Part shown: in pieces, positions 8,038-16,494 of the stretch
Layout of the letters: every line of letters begins with the position of its first letter
Position numbering within the stretch: position 1 is the first letter of the stretch
From: UBA11612 sp963976395
Lineage (GTDB): Bacteria > Pseudomonadota > Alphaproteobacteria > Rhodospirillales > Rhodospirillaceae
Reading direction: 5' to 3'
Assembly: GCA_963976395.1 (NCBI GenBank)
Contig: CAXBLG010000021.1
Span: 1 to 39,387 of the forward strand
DNA length: 39,387 nucleotides
Made by a program: the position numbers and the translations under genes
Notes under the pieces: model-generated
What the model was told of the DNA's origin: nothing
Seen by the model: the letters and a program-made list of their open reading frames with translations, nothing else
Databases searched by the model: none

Positions 8038-8191
8038 AATGCCTCCCCTTCACCCTGCAATTCAACTGTAACGAGGAATGTTGATCTGATTTTTCATTTA
8101 ATATTTAGATAATACAATCGCTTTTCGACAGCGAACCTGAGCTCGCCTACCCTCATGAAGCCCAAAAAAAATCAGTTTTACGGAGATCCCC

Positions 8192-8929
8192 GTGCTTGAT
8201 TTGTATTTCTTCCCGACCCCAAACAGCCGCAAAGTCACTATTCTCCTTGAAGAATGCGACCTTCCTTACACCTTGAAGATTGTCGATATCGGCCGCGGAG
8301 ACCAGTTCCACCCGGATTTTCTGCGCATTTCACCCAATAACCGCATGCCGGCCCTCGTCGATCACGACCCCCTTGGTGGCGGCCCGCCCATATCGATCTT
8401 CGAGTCCGGCGCGATGATGATGTACCTCGCCGAAAAGGCCGGGAAATATTGGCCTCAAGACCCCTCGAGAAAATATGAAGTCGTTCAGTGGATCATGTGG
8501 CAGATGGGAAACCAGGGCCCCAAAATGGGCGAGCAAGGTCACTTCGAACGCGCTGATAAGGAAAAGAAGCACGGCGATCTGTCTTACCCGATCAATCGCT
8601 TCGGCAATGAGGTCCACCGATTGTTCGGCGTTCTGAACCTGGGTTTGCACAACAAAAAATGGTTGGCGGCGAATGAGTACACCATCGCCGACATGATTTG
8701 TTATCCGTGGGCCAAGCTGTGGAAATCGCGAGGCATAGATATGGCGGAATTTCTCAATGTCGCGCCCTGGCTGGAAGCTATCTCCGCCCGCCCCGCCGTT
8801 CAGAAAACCGCAACCATCGGCAAAAATATCTACGACGGACCCGATAAAATGCCCGAGGATGAACGCGCTAGGTTCACAAAAATACTAGCAAACCAGCGCG
8901 CCGTTCCTGTTCCAACAGAATGGCAATAA
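8192..8929 (+). CDS. yfcG: Nu-class glutathione transferase / disulfide-bond oxidoreductase (YfcG-like)
   Basis: The 245-aa protein matches E. coli YfcG and YghU closely in wording: LYFFPTPNSRKVTILLEE, FLRISPNNRMPALVDHDP, IFESGAMMMYLAEK, QWIMWQMGNQGPKMGEQGHF, and IADMICYPW. T9 and N11, which contact glutathione in YfcG, are present, and the catalytic Tyr/Ser of other GST classes is not expected here. Members reduce disulphides using glutathione in the cytosol. A GTG start at 8192 follows CGGAG. It is divergent from the REC–hydrolase gene and convergent with the enoyl-CoA hydratase gene. Confidence 0.9.
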   Translation: MLDLYFFPTPNSRKVTILLEECDLPYTLKIVDIGRGDQFHPDFLRISPNNRMPALVDHDPLGGGPPISIFESGAMMMYLAEKAGKYWPQDPSRKYEVVQWIMWQMGNQGPKMGEQGHFERADKEKKHGDLSYPINRFGNEVHRLFGVLNLGLHNKKWLAANEYTIADMICYPWAKLWKSRGIDMAEFLNVAPWLEAISARPAVQKTATIGKNIYDGPDKMPEDERARFTKILANQRAVPVPTEWQ

Positions 8930-8947
8930 CAAACGGGTCGAGCTCTC

Positions 8948-9742
8948 TTACCGGCCTCGAAATACCGGCGGGCGCTTCTCCATAAAGGCTTTTGCCGCTT
9001 CCTTGTGATCTTCAGTTTCGCGGCAACGGCGAATACCTGCGCATTCGGAATCCAGCACATCGGAAAGCGAACCCGTCTCACCGATTTTCATATTCTGCTT
9101 CATATACCGCCACGCAACGCGCGGTCCATTACCCAACTGGGTGGCAAGTTCCATCGTGACTTTTTCTAAGTCCTCGTCTGGCACCACGCGATTGGCGAGG
9201 CCCAAGGCCTCTATCTGCGCAGAATCCAAAATCTCCGACGTAAAATACAGTTCTCGCGCCTTGGCAGTGCCGACCAAACGGGGCAGAAAATAATGCCCGC
9301 CGTAATCACCCGAAAACCCGACTTTCGCGAACGCCGTCGTCATACGCGCCTTTTTTCCGGCAATGCGCATATCACACGCAAGAGCCATGGTCATTCCGGC
9401 TCCTGCGGCCACACCGTTGACCATCGCGATGGTCGGCTTGGGCATTTCATGAAGCCAGCGCGCCCCTTCGATCGCTCGGCGAAGATCATCCATCATCTCT
9501 TCAGATGACTTTGTCGTACCCTCCGCAGCGGCAACCTGGTCAGCGACATCACCACCAGAACAAAACGCCTTGCCAGCACCAGTGATTACCACACAACCAA
9601 CATCAGCGTTTTCGGCCACGGCTTGCAAAGCTTTTGGAATCTCATCCAGCAGGTGAGTATTGATAGCGTTGTAAGAATTCGGCCGGTTTATGGTGATCAC
9701 AGCGACATGGTTCTCGATACGAACAAGAAGTTCGTCACTCAT
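8948..9742 (-). CDS. Enoyl-CoA hydratase/isomerase family protein
   Basis: The crotonase fold is shown by VAVITINRPNSYNAIN, the oxyanion loop GKAFCSGGDV, and GVAAGAGMTMALACDMRIA. In the segment FAKVGFSGDYGGHYFLPRLVG neither of the two hydratase glutamates is at its usual place, while an Asp sits before GG, as in PaaG-type isomerases. The reaction may therefore be an isomerisation or another crotonase reaction on an acyl-CoA. The protein is 264 aa, normal for the family. It starts 13 bases after the stop of the exported hydrolase gene and is probably in one transcript with it. The acyl-CoA substrate cannot be told from the sequence. Confidence 0.85.
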   Translation of the reverse strand: MSDELLVRIENHVAVITINRPNSYNAINTHLLDEIPKALQAVAENADVGCVVITGAGKAFCSGGDVADQVAAAEGTTKSSEEMMDDLRRAIEGARWLHEMPKPTIAMVNGVAAGAGMTMALACDMRIAGKKARMTTAFAKVGFSGDYGGHYFLPRLVGTAKARELYFTSEILDSAQIEALGLANRVVPDEDLEKVTMELATQLGNGPRVAWRYMKQNMKIGETGSLSDVLDSECAGIRRCRETEDHKEAAKAFMEKRPPVFRGR

Positions 9743-9755
9743 AGGAAACCCTTTT

Positions 9756-10769
9756 CTACTCGCCTTTCGCAGGTCCGGTAATGAAGTCGCGAATATCTTT
9801 GCTCACCTCATCAGCATGCGTCATAGGCACCCAGTGATCGGCAGTGGGGTAAAACTTGAATGTCGAATTAGGAACCCAGTCTTCAATGCCGCTGAGTATT
9901 CCCCCTTGCAATGCACTGTCGTGCAAACCCCAGATAATCAGTGTCGGGGTCTCAATAACCTTAGATTTTGCGTCTTTAAGAATAGCATCCGCAGACCAAG
10001 ACGTCGGAATGGTCTCGGCCGGGTGGTTTTCGTCAAACGGAGGGTTCAAATTGTTGGCGCGATAGTAGTTCAAGCCCGCGTCCACCGTTCCCGGAATTTT
10101 CCAAAACTCGATCCACTTATCGACGTCACTTTCCGTATACGCACCAGCTTTCAGTGAACTGCCGAGAATACCTCCGGCTAGGCCTACAAATCCATCGCGG
10201 CCCATTTGGTCCGCCCAATTGTAGCCATCATAATTGTTGAACGCGAACATGTAGCTGTTCCCCATGCGCTGAATGGGGTTTTGCTTCATTTCCCGTTCAA
10301 AGGTTATGGGATGCGGCGCATTGACGATCACAAGCTTCGACAACGTTTCCGGATAGTGCATCGCATACATCCATGCGACAAGACCGCCCCAATCATGGCC
10401 AACGAGAATAAACTTCTTGCCCTTTTCTCCCCCAACCGCCTCGGCAAATTTCTTCACGTCTTCGATCAAATACTTGGCTTGATATTGCTCTTGTGCAGGG
10501 GGGATTGTGGAAAGATTAATGCCTCGCATGTCAGGTGCGACCGCTTGATGATCGGCTCCGATGTCTTCCAGCTGATCTTTCCACATATACCAAAATGCCG
10601 GAAAACCATGCAGGAAGACGACAAGATCCCCGTCGCCCTTGTGGGCGTAATGAAATTTAATGCCGTTGGTGGTGACATAATCCGTCTTGATCTCAGTGTC
10701 CGCAGCTTGCCCCAAACCGGGCACTGCCACAGCCAGCAACCCAACAATAGTAATTATCAATGTGCGCAT
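9756..10769 (-). CDS. Exported alpha/beta hydrolase, epoxide hydrolase-like
   Basis: A signal peptide (residues ~1–23, ending GQAAD) is followed by an alpha/beta hydrolase. The oxyanion motif HGFP (54–57), the nucleophile D126 in VGHDWGG, the acid D284 in IIWGLHDSALQ and the base H312 in TADHWVPM form the Asp–Asp–His set of epoxide hydrolases and haloalkane dehalogenases. The cap-domain pattern AGLNYYRANN (Y235/Y236) favours an epoxide hydrolase. It should act in the periplasm, which is less usual than the cytosolic members. It is upstream of, and likely co-transcribed with, the crotonase-family gene, which could process acids derived from its product; this is inference. Confidence 0.85.
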   Translation of the reverse strand: MRTLIITIVGLLAVAVPGLGQAADTEIKTDYVTTNGIKFHYAHKGDGDLVVFLHGFPAFWYMWKDQLEDIGADHQAVAPDMRGINLSTIPPAQEQYQAKYLIEDVKKFAEAVGGEKGKKFILVGHDWGGLVAWMYAMHYPETLSKLVIVNAPHPITFEREMKQNPIQRMGNSYMFAFNNYDGYNWADQMGRDGFVGLAGGILGSSLKAGAYTESDVDKWIEFWKIPGTVDAGLNYYRANNLNPPFDENHPAETIPTSWSADAILKDAKSKVIETPTLIIWGLHDSALQGGILSGIEDWVPNSTFKFYPTADHWVPMTHADEVSKDIRDFITGPAKGE

Positions 10770-10869
10770 AAAACTCTCTCCCCAATCATGACACCGACAT
10801 TACCCTGATCGCCTATCCTGGGGGAAGCGTTAGGCTGAGAAACTATGTAACCGCACAGCACCTTAGGTG

Positions 10870-11190
10870 TCACGCGGCGGCAGGTTTTAAGCTTCTCCAG
10901 ACCATGTATCCCAACGGTACAAGCGCACCCAGCCCTAACGTCAGAACAGTCAGAATCACTCTTCCAATGACACCAACTCCCCGGCTACGGGCGTCTGGTA
11001 CAATGAACGCAAGGGCAACCACCGCAGTCAGGAAAAAATCCAACAGGACTTGATTGCTCCAGGACAGCATGGGCTGCGCGCTAAAGAACGCCATCATGTC
11101 TCCGGCGTTCCGCGTGACAGCAACAGTCACCACCAGCCAAAAAACAAGCACCCCCAACCAAATCCAAGTCTGCACAGTTAGTCTATTCAT
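10870..11190 (-). CDS. Small membrane protein, DUF2834-like
   Basis: The 106-aa protein has three hydrophobic segments: ~9–27, a central one with LLDFFLTAVVALAFIVPDARSRG, and ~78–95 (ILTVLTLGLGALVPLGYMV). The middle pattern (Q..LD...A..VF..PDAR..G, then LTLGLG..PL..Y) resembles DUF2834 inner membrane proteins of unknown function. It is a single-gene unit divergent from the small membrane protein at 11294. Confidence 0.65.
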   Translation of the reverse strand: MNRLTVQTWIWLGVLVFWLVVTVAVTRNAGDMMAFFSAQPMLSWSNQVLLDFFLTAVVALAFIVPDARSRGVGVIGRVILTVLTLGLGALVPLGYMVWRSLKPAAA

Positions 11191-11293
11191 GGCTCAGATC
11201 CCTCCCCCATTATTTCAACTTCAGAAGAATATCAGCACCTCGCCAATTTCTGATATAGTCTATTAGACGAAGTAACCGGTGGAGGATGCCTGG

Positions 11294-11485
11294 ATGTTCG
11301 AAGTTGGTGGAATTTTCGGCTTTTTGGTGCTCATAGCCGATATTTGGGCCGTCGTAAGTACAATCGGCAGCAACCGGACCACCGGCACCAAAGTACTTTG
11401 GATTTTGCTGATCGTGCTCTTGCCGCTTTTAGGCTGGCTGATCTGGCTGTTCGCGGGCCCTCGAGCCGTAAAATCGGCACTTTAG
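11294..11485 (+). CDS. Small membrane protein of the PLDc_N type
   Basis: This 63-aa protein has two membrane helices separated by a short basic loop. IADIWAVVSTIGSNRTTGTKVLWILLIVLLPLLGWLIWLFAGPR is the pattern of the PLDc_N (phospholipase D-nuclease N-terminal) family, which also occurs as stand-alone small proteins. I choose the ATG at 11294 because GGAGG (11281–11285) lies eight bases before it; the GTG at 11279 would overlap that site. The role of stand-alone members is unknown. Confidence 0.75.
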   Translation: MFEVGGIFGFLVLIADIWAVVSTIGSNRTTGTKVLWILLIVLLPLLGWLIWLFAGPRAVKSAL

Positions 11486-11637
11486 ATACGCCGTTTAAGA
11501 ATGGACGGTCCGTGAAAGAGAGGGGCCTAATCGTTGCTCGCAATAACATAACCAATATGCAGCAACCGATTTCAGACTAAGATGTTTATGTATCGCATCC
11601 AGGCCTAAACGGACCCTGCTCAACGATAGGAGGCTTC

Positions 11638-11970
11638 ATGGCGACCCCTGATGATCCCAAAGCTGCCCCGAAACCCGTCCCTGCGCCTCCGGCAAAAAAG
11701 GGATCGAGCGATGACGAAGACGATGTCAAAACGCCTCGGCCCGCTGCAAAACAAAAAATGCTATCGACGGGTTTATCGCGCGCCATCGTCTTGGCAACTG
11801 TTCTCGTTATTCTGGGCGTGATGATTAACGGCCTTTTGGGAAAGCGTTACGAACTGGTACCTGCCCCCAACTCGACCAACGGCTTCATGTACCGCATCGA
11901 CAAGTTAACAGGCGCCGTTCATTTTTGCGCTCCCGCGCAGTGCACCGGTATGCCGATCCAGAACGAATAA
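11638..11970 (+). CDS. Single-pass membrane hypothetical protein
   Basis: The 110-aa product starts at an ATG with a strong AGGAGG just upstream. Residues ~1–45 are a low-complexity Pro/Ala/Lys/Asp tail with no clear fold, ~47–67 (LSRAIVLATVLVILGVMINGLL) form a membrane helix, and ~68–110 form a small domain with a Cys pair (HFCAPAQC). The orientation is not certain; the Cys pair would fit a periplasmic C-terminus. I recognise no family. Confidence 0.65.
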   Translation: MATPDDPKAAPKPVPAPPAKKGSSDDEDDVKTPRPAAKQKMLSTGLSRAIVLATVLVILGVMINGLLGKRYELVPAPNSTNGFMYRIDKLTGAVHFCAPAQCTGMPIQNE

Positions 11971-11986
11971 AATTTACGGACCCGAC

Positions 11987-12820
11987 TCAAGCTTGCTCTA
12001 GAATTTTCTTCAGAACGGCGAGTTCCTCTTCAATCAACTTCATGTCTTGTTTGAATTGATCGTCGGTCATGGACGCCGGTTTGGTGAATACCATAACCAC
12101 GACGGCACCGCCTCCGGCATCAACGACACGTCCCGGGACAGTCCACCGGTTACTCTGGCCATCAACAAATGTGGTATCAACGATGCCGCTGGCTGCATTG
12201 CCATCCACTTTGAGTTGCCCCGGACCGTTGGACGTTTCCATATCCCAGAAACCACCCGCGCCTGGCCGCACAGATTTCACCCCGTGAACAGCCCAACGGG
12301 GCCAGTTCTGAGCATCGACTAAAAATGCAAATGCATCTGCTGACTTACACTTGATCGCGATGGACTTCACAGTTGTCGGCAAATCGGCGCTCGCACTTGG
12401 CGCTATTTTACGTGATGCGCCACTCCCTTTTTCTTGGTCGTAATTTTCGCGAATATCGTATCTGACCAACGCATCATCGACGCTCTTTGAGGTCATTCCT
12501 CGCCAAAAACCCAGGGCTTCCCATTTCTCAAAGGGACCAAAGACTTCCAGCTCTTTGCCGGATGCAAGATTCGTAAACGAAGAATCTGCGTATTCACCAC
12601 CAACAACCCAGTAAATCTTGCTGTTGGTTTGTTCCGAAGCCTTCAGGAAATAACGGACCATCGCATTGTCGACCGTTTTACCCGTAAGCTCGCGCCAGCA
12701 GATTTTAGCCTCCCGCTCGCTGAAGGGGCCATGCTTCTCCAACTCAGCACCAGGTGCCGGCACCGTGAAATTGGTGTCCGCGTATTCACCACCCACTACG
12801 TAATATTGCTGATTGGCCAT
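11987..12820 (-). CDS. Two DUF4170 domains fused to an SRPBCC domain
   Basis: The 277-aa protein opens with two copies of a ~56-residue unit at ~5–60 (QYYVVGGEYADTNF..GPFSEREAKICWRELT..VDNAMVRY) and ~69–124 (IYWVVGGEYADSSF..GPFEKWEALGFWRGMT..VDDALVRY). These match DUF4170, which is usually a stand-alone small alphaproteobacterial protein. After a Ser/Ala linker, residues ~150–260 look like an SRPBCC/START-like ligand-binding domain (FLVDAQNWPRWAV, then FWDMETSNGPGQLKV). A C-terminal helix follows. The ATG at 12820 has GGAG about 9 bases upstream; the TTG at 12835 is less likely. The function is unknown; a soluble ligand-binding role is inferred from the fold. Confidence 0.75.
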   Translation of the reverse strand: MANQQYYVVGGEYADTNFTVPAPGAELEKHGPFSEREAKICWRELTGKTVDNAMVRYFLKASEQTNSKIYWVVGGEYADSSFTNLASGKELEVFGPFEKWEALGFWRGMTSKSVDDALVRYDIRENYDQEKGSGASRKIAPSASADLPTTVKSIAIKCKSADAFAFLVDAQNWPRWAVHGVKSVRPGAGGFWDMETSNGPGQLKVDGNAASGIVDTTFVDGQSNRWTVPGRVVDAGGGAVVVMVFTKPASMTDDQFKQDMKLIEEELAVLKKILEQA

Positions 12821-12861
12821 TGAATTGGACTCCAACTGTTCGCTTCAAATCTATCAATATG

Positions 12862-12880
12862 AAGGGCACTCGCCCTTTTT
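12862..12880 (+). terminator. Short hairpin followed by T residues
   Basis: AAGGGC (12862–12867) and GCCCTT (12872–12877) form a perfect six-base stem with loop ACTC, followed by further T residues on the plus strand. It lies upstream of the response-regulator gene and could end stray plus-strand transcription, or sit in the leader of the minus-strand DUF4170 gene. There is no clear plus-strand gene for it to serve. Confidence 0.35.
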
Positions 12881-12908
12881 AAGACGATGCCTCGAAACCG
12901 ATTAAGAA

Positions 12909-12938
12909 TTGACGCATAACATACTTAAAAAATATTTT
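12909..12938 (+). promoter_or_regulatory. Candidate promoter of the response regulator gene
   Basis: TTGACG (12909–12914) resembles a -35 box and TATTTT (12933–12938) a -10 box, 18 bases apart, in a locally AT-rich stretch about 90 bases before the ATG at 13027. This is recognised by eye only. Confidence 0.35.
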
Positions 12939-13026
12939 TGTTACGTTCAAAAACCGCCTACTGTTCAACCATAAATAGAGCTTTAGAGCTAGAGCTTAAC
13001 TGATCGCTGAAAGAAATAGGATATCA

Positions 13027-13476
13027 ATGACTGGTCGCGCCCTTAAATGCATTCTGGTTGTGGAAGATGACCGAGCGGTTCGTGATCTCATTGTTGCCTT
13101 TCTAAAGTCCGGAGGGTTTTCAAACGTGATAACCGCCGGGAATGCCGAAGAAGCACTTTATCACATTTATAAGGACCCAGGTTTGCAGGTGCAGCTGGCC
13201 CTCGTAGACTTGGTGCTGCCAAATGCCAGTGGCCTCGCCCTGATCCGGAAAGTCAGATCATCGAAGTCTTTGCGGCGCCGGAATATTCCTATAATCGTTC
13301 TCACAAGCCGAACGGACACAGAGACTTACCAAGCCGCAGCCCGGCGCGGCATCCAAGGCTACCTGATGAAACCTGTTTCTGAGGAACTGCTGGTCAATAC
13401 GATCAATACCGTGATTGCCGCTCACGTCGTGCCTTCGGCTCCGGCGACAGTTCCTAAAACAAAGAGTAAAGGTTAG
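13027..13476 (+). CDS. Single-domain response regulator
   Basis: The 149-aa protein is a receiver domain with no output domain. E13/D14/D15 form the acidic pocket, D61 (LALVDLVLPNASG) is the phosphorylation site, T93 (VLTSR) and K115 (YLMKPVS) complete the set. A ~25-residue Pro/Ala/Lys tail follows. Such proteins act by contact with partners, for example in motility or phosphorelay. No histidine kinase or phosphotransfer gene is nearby. The following trmFO gene is on the same strand 41 bases on, but a functional link is not implied. Confidence 0.88.
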   Translation: MTGRALKCILVVEDDRAVRDLIVAFLKSGGFSNVITAGNAEEALYHIYKDPGLQVQLALVDLVLPNASGLALIRKVRSSKSLRRRNIPIIVLTSRTDTETYQAAARRGIQGYLMKPVSEELLVNTINTVIAAHVVPSAPATVPKTKSKG

Positions 13477-13517
13477 CGCCGCGTTGAAAAGACCGCGCAA
13501 GGGCTTATGCTAGGCAA

Positions 13518-14897
13518 ATGACACTTTCAAATGATCCAATTCATATCGTCGGCGGCGGCTTGGCTGGCAGCGAGGCTGCTTGGCAAATCGCAGAGGCCGG
13601 CGTTCCCGTTGTCGTCCACGAAATGCGTCCAGTACGCATGACCGAGGCTCATCAAACAGAAGGTTTGGCCGAGTTGGTTTGCTCGAATTCCTTCCGGTCC
13701 GACGATGCAGACTACAACGCCGTTGGCCTGCTGCACGCAGAGATGCGCCGCTGCGGATCACTCATCCTGGCCAAAGCCGATGCACACCGTGTACCCGCCG
13801 GAGCGGCTTTGGCCGTTGATCGCGATGGGTTCTCGGCCGCTGTTCAAAGCGCCCTGATGGCTCATCCATTGATTACGGTTGATCGTAGCGAGGTGGCCGG
13901 CCTCCCGCCTAAGGACTGGGACTCCACTATAATCGCCACCGGCCCCCTCACCTCACCGGACCTAAGCGCGGCAATCCGTGAATTGACCGGTGAAGACGCT
14001 CTGGCTTTTTTTGATGCGATTGCGCCAATTGTTCACCGCGAGTCCATCAATATGGATGTCGCGTGGTTTCAGTCCCGTTACGACAAGGGCGCGGAAGTTG
14101 AAGGCGGCGGCGCCGACTATATCAACTGTCCGCTGGACCGCAGCCAATACGAGACCTTCATCAACGAATTAAGAACTGCCGATAAAAGCGAGTTCAAGGA
14201 ATGGGAAAAGAATACGCCCTATTTTGAAGGCTGCTTACCTATCGAAGTTATGGCGGAGCGCGGAGTGGAAACACTTGCCTACGGCCCGATGAAGCCTGTT
14301 GGCCTTACCAATCCCCACGCCCCGCAAAAGCCACACGCCGTTGTTCAGTTGCGCCAAGATAATGCTTTGGCCACTTTGTTCAATATGGTGGGATTTCAGA
14401 CCAAACTGAAACACGGCGAACAAATCCGCATCTTCCGCGCTATACCCGGTCTTGAGAAAGCGTCATTCGCGCGATTAGGTGGTATCCATCGGAACACTTT
14501 TATCAACTCTCCCAAATTTCTGGACGGCACGCTACGCCTTAAAGCCGCCCCGCGCCTGCGTTTCGCTGGCCAAATTACCGGCTGCGAGGGCTATGTGGAA
14601 AGTGCCGCCGTGGGACTTCTAGCCGGACGGTTTGCAGCCGCAGAGAAATTAGAAAACCCGCAGTCTATTCCGCCGTTAACGACAGCCATGGGCGCGCTTC
14701 TTGGTCATATCACCGGTGGGGCCGACGCAGAAACCTTTCAGCCTATGAACGTTAACTTTGGGTTATTTCCTGACATTGATGCCAAAAACGAAAAAGGCCG
14801 ACGGCTCAAGGGAAGAGACCGAAAGAAGGCCCTGGCCGACCGGGCGCGCCTCGATTTGGAAACCTGGCTTGGCACGAGCCGTCTAGCAGCCGAATAA
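13518..14897 (+). CDS. trmFO: Methylenetetrahydrofolate–tRNA-(uracil-5-)-methyltransferase TrmFO
   Basis: TrmFO makes 5-methyluridine at position 54 of tRNA using FAD and methylene-tetrahydrofolate. The 459-aa protein has the FAD-binding start HIVGGGLAGSEAAWQIA, the conserved VVHEMRPVRMTEAH and LVCSNSFRSDD segments, FEGCLPIEVMAERG, FRAIPGLEKASFARLGGIHRNTF and FAGQITGCEGYVESAAVGLLAG. Length and order are normal for the family. It is convergent with the squalene/phytoene-synthase-like gene, with only three bases between the stops. The ribosome binding site is not obvious. Confidence 0.95.
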   Translation: MTLSNDPIHIVGGGLAGSEAAWQIAEAGVPVVVHEMRPVRMTEAHQTEGLAELVCSNSFRSDDADYNAVGLLHAEMRRCGSLILAKADAHRVPAGAALAVDRDGFSAAVQSALMAHPLITVDRSEVAGLPPKDWDSTIIATGPLTSPDLSAAIRELTGEDALAFFDAIAPIVHRESINMDVAWFQSRYDKGAEVEGGGADYINCPLDRSQYETFINELRTADKSEFKEWEKNTPYFEGCLPIEVMAERGVETLAYGPMKPVGLTNPHAPQKPHAVVQLRQDNALATLFNMVGFQTKLKHGEQIRIFRAIPGLEKASFARLGGIHRNTFINSPKFLDGTLRLKAAPRLRFAGQITGCEGYVESAAVGLLAGRFAAAEKLENPQSIPPLTTAMGALLGHITGGADAETFQPMNVNFGLFPDIDAKNEKGRRLKGRDRKKALADRARLDLETWLGTSRLAAE

Positions 14898-14900
14898 CGC

Positions 14901-15776
14901 TTAACAATACCGCCCGCGAACAGCACTCCAGGTCAGCTTAAATATATTTGGACGCTGGAGGGCGTGACGTGGATCAAACACGTCGTAGCCCCACTTGGCC
15001 GACCCTTTAAGATACTGATCAGCCAAGACGGCCGGTAAGAGCGCTGGAATCGCCTTTCGGTCCACTCGCTTTTGACGCTCTGCCGCTTTATCCAAATGAA
15101 CCCGGGCCACCGTGCCTATTTTTGCAATAACTTCGGAGATCTTGGCTGCGTTTTTTTTCCTGAGCGCATCCTGCCCCGCTAGCGCTCGTTCATTCATCAG
15201 ATCCTGTGGCAACATGATCCGGTTGTTGCGGGCGTGAAACAACACCGCGCGCATGATTCCCGTCAATGCCCAGGCTATGCCCACATGGCGCGCGGCCGCG
15301 AAACTTTCCTCGTCCCGCACCTCAAGGATTTCAAGCGCTAGCCATGTGAGCCGGGCTGATGTGCCCTCGGCGTACGACTCCAGAGACAATAAATCCTTGG
15401 GAGCGTCTTCAGCTAAATCCTCCGCCCGGTGAGCCAAAAATTCATCAAAATGCGCGCGGCTCAAGTGATGAGAGTTGATGGTCTTCTGAAGGCCTTCAAC
15501 GATGGGATTGCCTTTCGGCACATCCCTACCTGCGTAAATTGTGGCGACGATATCACGCCACCATTCCAGCTTCATCTGCCCGATCAGAGGCTCGGATGTA
15601 GCGTCCCGAATACGCGCAACCTCGATATTGAACGCATAAAGGTCCAAAAGAGCCTGTCGCTCTATTGGCGGTGCAAACAGCGCCGTTAAATACCTATCCC
15701 GGTCCTCCCGGCGGACAAGATCGGCGATATAACTGGTGGAATCGGTGGGCGGCACAGGTGAAACCTTAATTAACAT
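14901..15776 (-). CDS. Squalene/phytoene synthase family protein, NDUFAF6-like
   Basis: The 291-aa protein has the trans-isoprenyl diphosphate synthase fold: ALFAPPIERQALLDLYAFNIEVARIRD, MKLEWWRD, GTSARLTWLALEI, HVGIAWALTGIMRAVLFHARNNRIMLPQDLM. The first Asp-rich motif of active enzymes (DDxxD-like) reads NIEVARIRD here and is not intact, so a condensing reaction is doubtful. This is the form related to mitochondrial NDUFAF6 (C8orf38), a complex I assembly factor. An NDUFAF3-like gene with secF, secD and yajC lies ~0.8 kb away, an association known from gene-order work on complex I assembly factors. Assignment to complex I assembly is inference. Confidence 0.82.
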   Translation of the reverse strand: MLIKVSPVPPTDSTSYIADLVRREDRDRYLTALFAPPIERQALLDLYAFNIEVARIRDATSEPLIGQMKLEWWRDIVATIYAGRDVPKGNPIVEGLQKTINSHHLSRAHFDEFLAHRAEDLAEDAPKDLLSLESYAEGTSARLTWLALEILEVRDEESFAAARHVGIAWALTGIMRAVLFHARNNRIMLPQDLMNERALAGQDALRKKNAAKISEVIAKIGTVARVHLDKAAERQKRVDRKAIPALLPAVLADQYLKGSAKWGYDVFDPRHALQRPNIFKLTWSAVRGRYC

Positions 15777-15885
15777 TCTGAGTTGAAAGCGTTTTCCGCT
15801 GTTACGACGATTGCACAGAATGAAGAAATGAGTAACATGTTGCCAAGATCACACGGCATTTCAAACTTAAGATGGGGGGAAACTC

Positions 15886-16470
15886 ATGAGCGCGATACTC
15901 ACTTCCTTACGCAATACAATTATCGCCGGCATCGTGCTGGCGGTCCTTGTGTTTCTGCTGATGGGACAGACTTCCTATGGTCCCGCTTTCTATGCCGCAT
16001 TGTTCCGCTACCTTCACGTCCTTAGCGGTGTGATGTGGATTGGCCTTCTGTGGTACTTCAATTTTGTCCAGATTCCCAACATGGGAAAGATTCCGGACGA
16101 GCAAAAGCCCGCAATCGGTAAGGTCATTGCACCGGCGGCCCTCTTCTGGTTCCGCTGGGGCGCCATGGCCACCTTGATCACCGGCCTCATCCTGGCTCAC
16201 CTAAACGGATACATGGTGGACGCCCTGCTCCTCGGCACACAAACCGGTCAGGCCGCTTTGATCGGCGTAGGCATGTGGCTCGGCATCATCATGTGGTTCA
16301 ACGTCTGGTTCGTCATTTGGCCGAACCAGAAGAAAGCTCTGGGTATGGTCGAGGCCGATGCAGACACCAAAGCTAAGGCCGGTCGGACAGCTATGCTGTT
16401 CTCACGGACCAATACATTGCTCTCTATTCCCATGCTCCTATGCATGGTTGGGCAAATGCACTTAGCCTAG
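15886..16470 (+). CDS. PuuD-type membrane protein (DUF989, urate hydroxylase N-domain-like)
   Basis: This 194-aa inner-membrane protein has about five hydrophobic segments and the family pattern YLHVLSGVMWIGLLWYFNFVQIPNM, FWFRWGAMATLITGLIL, GMWLGIIMWFNVWFVIWPNQKKALG and a final FSRTNTLLSIPMLLCMVGQMH. The His residues in the helices suit haem or metal ligands. It corresponds to the membrane part of the PuuD urate oxidase, here without the C-terminal cytochrome c domain and without other purine-degradation genes nearby, so urate as substrate is not supported. GGGGGGA precedes the ATG. A clear terminator follows. It sits between two minus-strand genes. Confidence 0.8.
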   Translation: MSAILTSLRNTIIAGIVLAVLVFLLMGQTSYGPAFYAALFRYLHVLSGVMWIGLLWYFNFVQIPNMGKIPDEQKPAIGKVIAPAALFWFRWGAMATLITGLILAHLNGYMVDALLLGTQTGQAALIGVGMWLGIIMWFNVWFVIWPNQKKALGMVEADADTKAKAGRTAMLFSRTNTLLSIPMLLCMVGQMHLA

Positions 16471-16494
16471 TTGTTATCTGAATATGCTTTGCGA

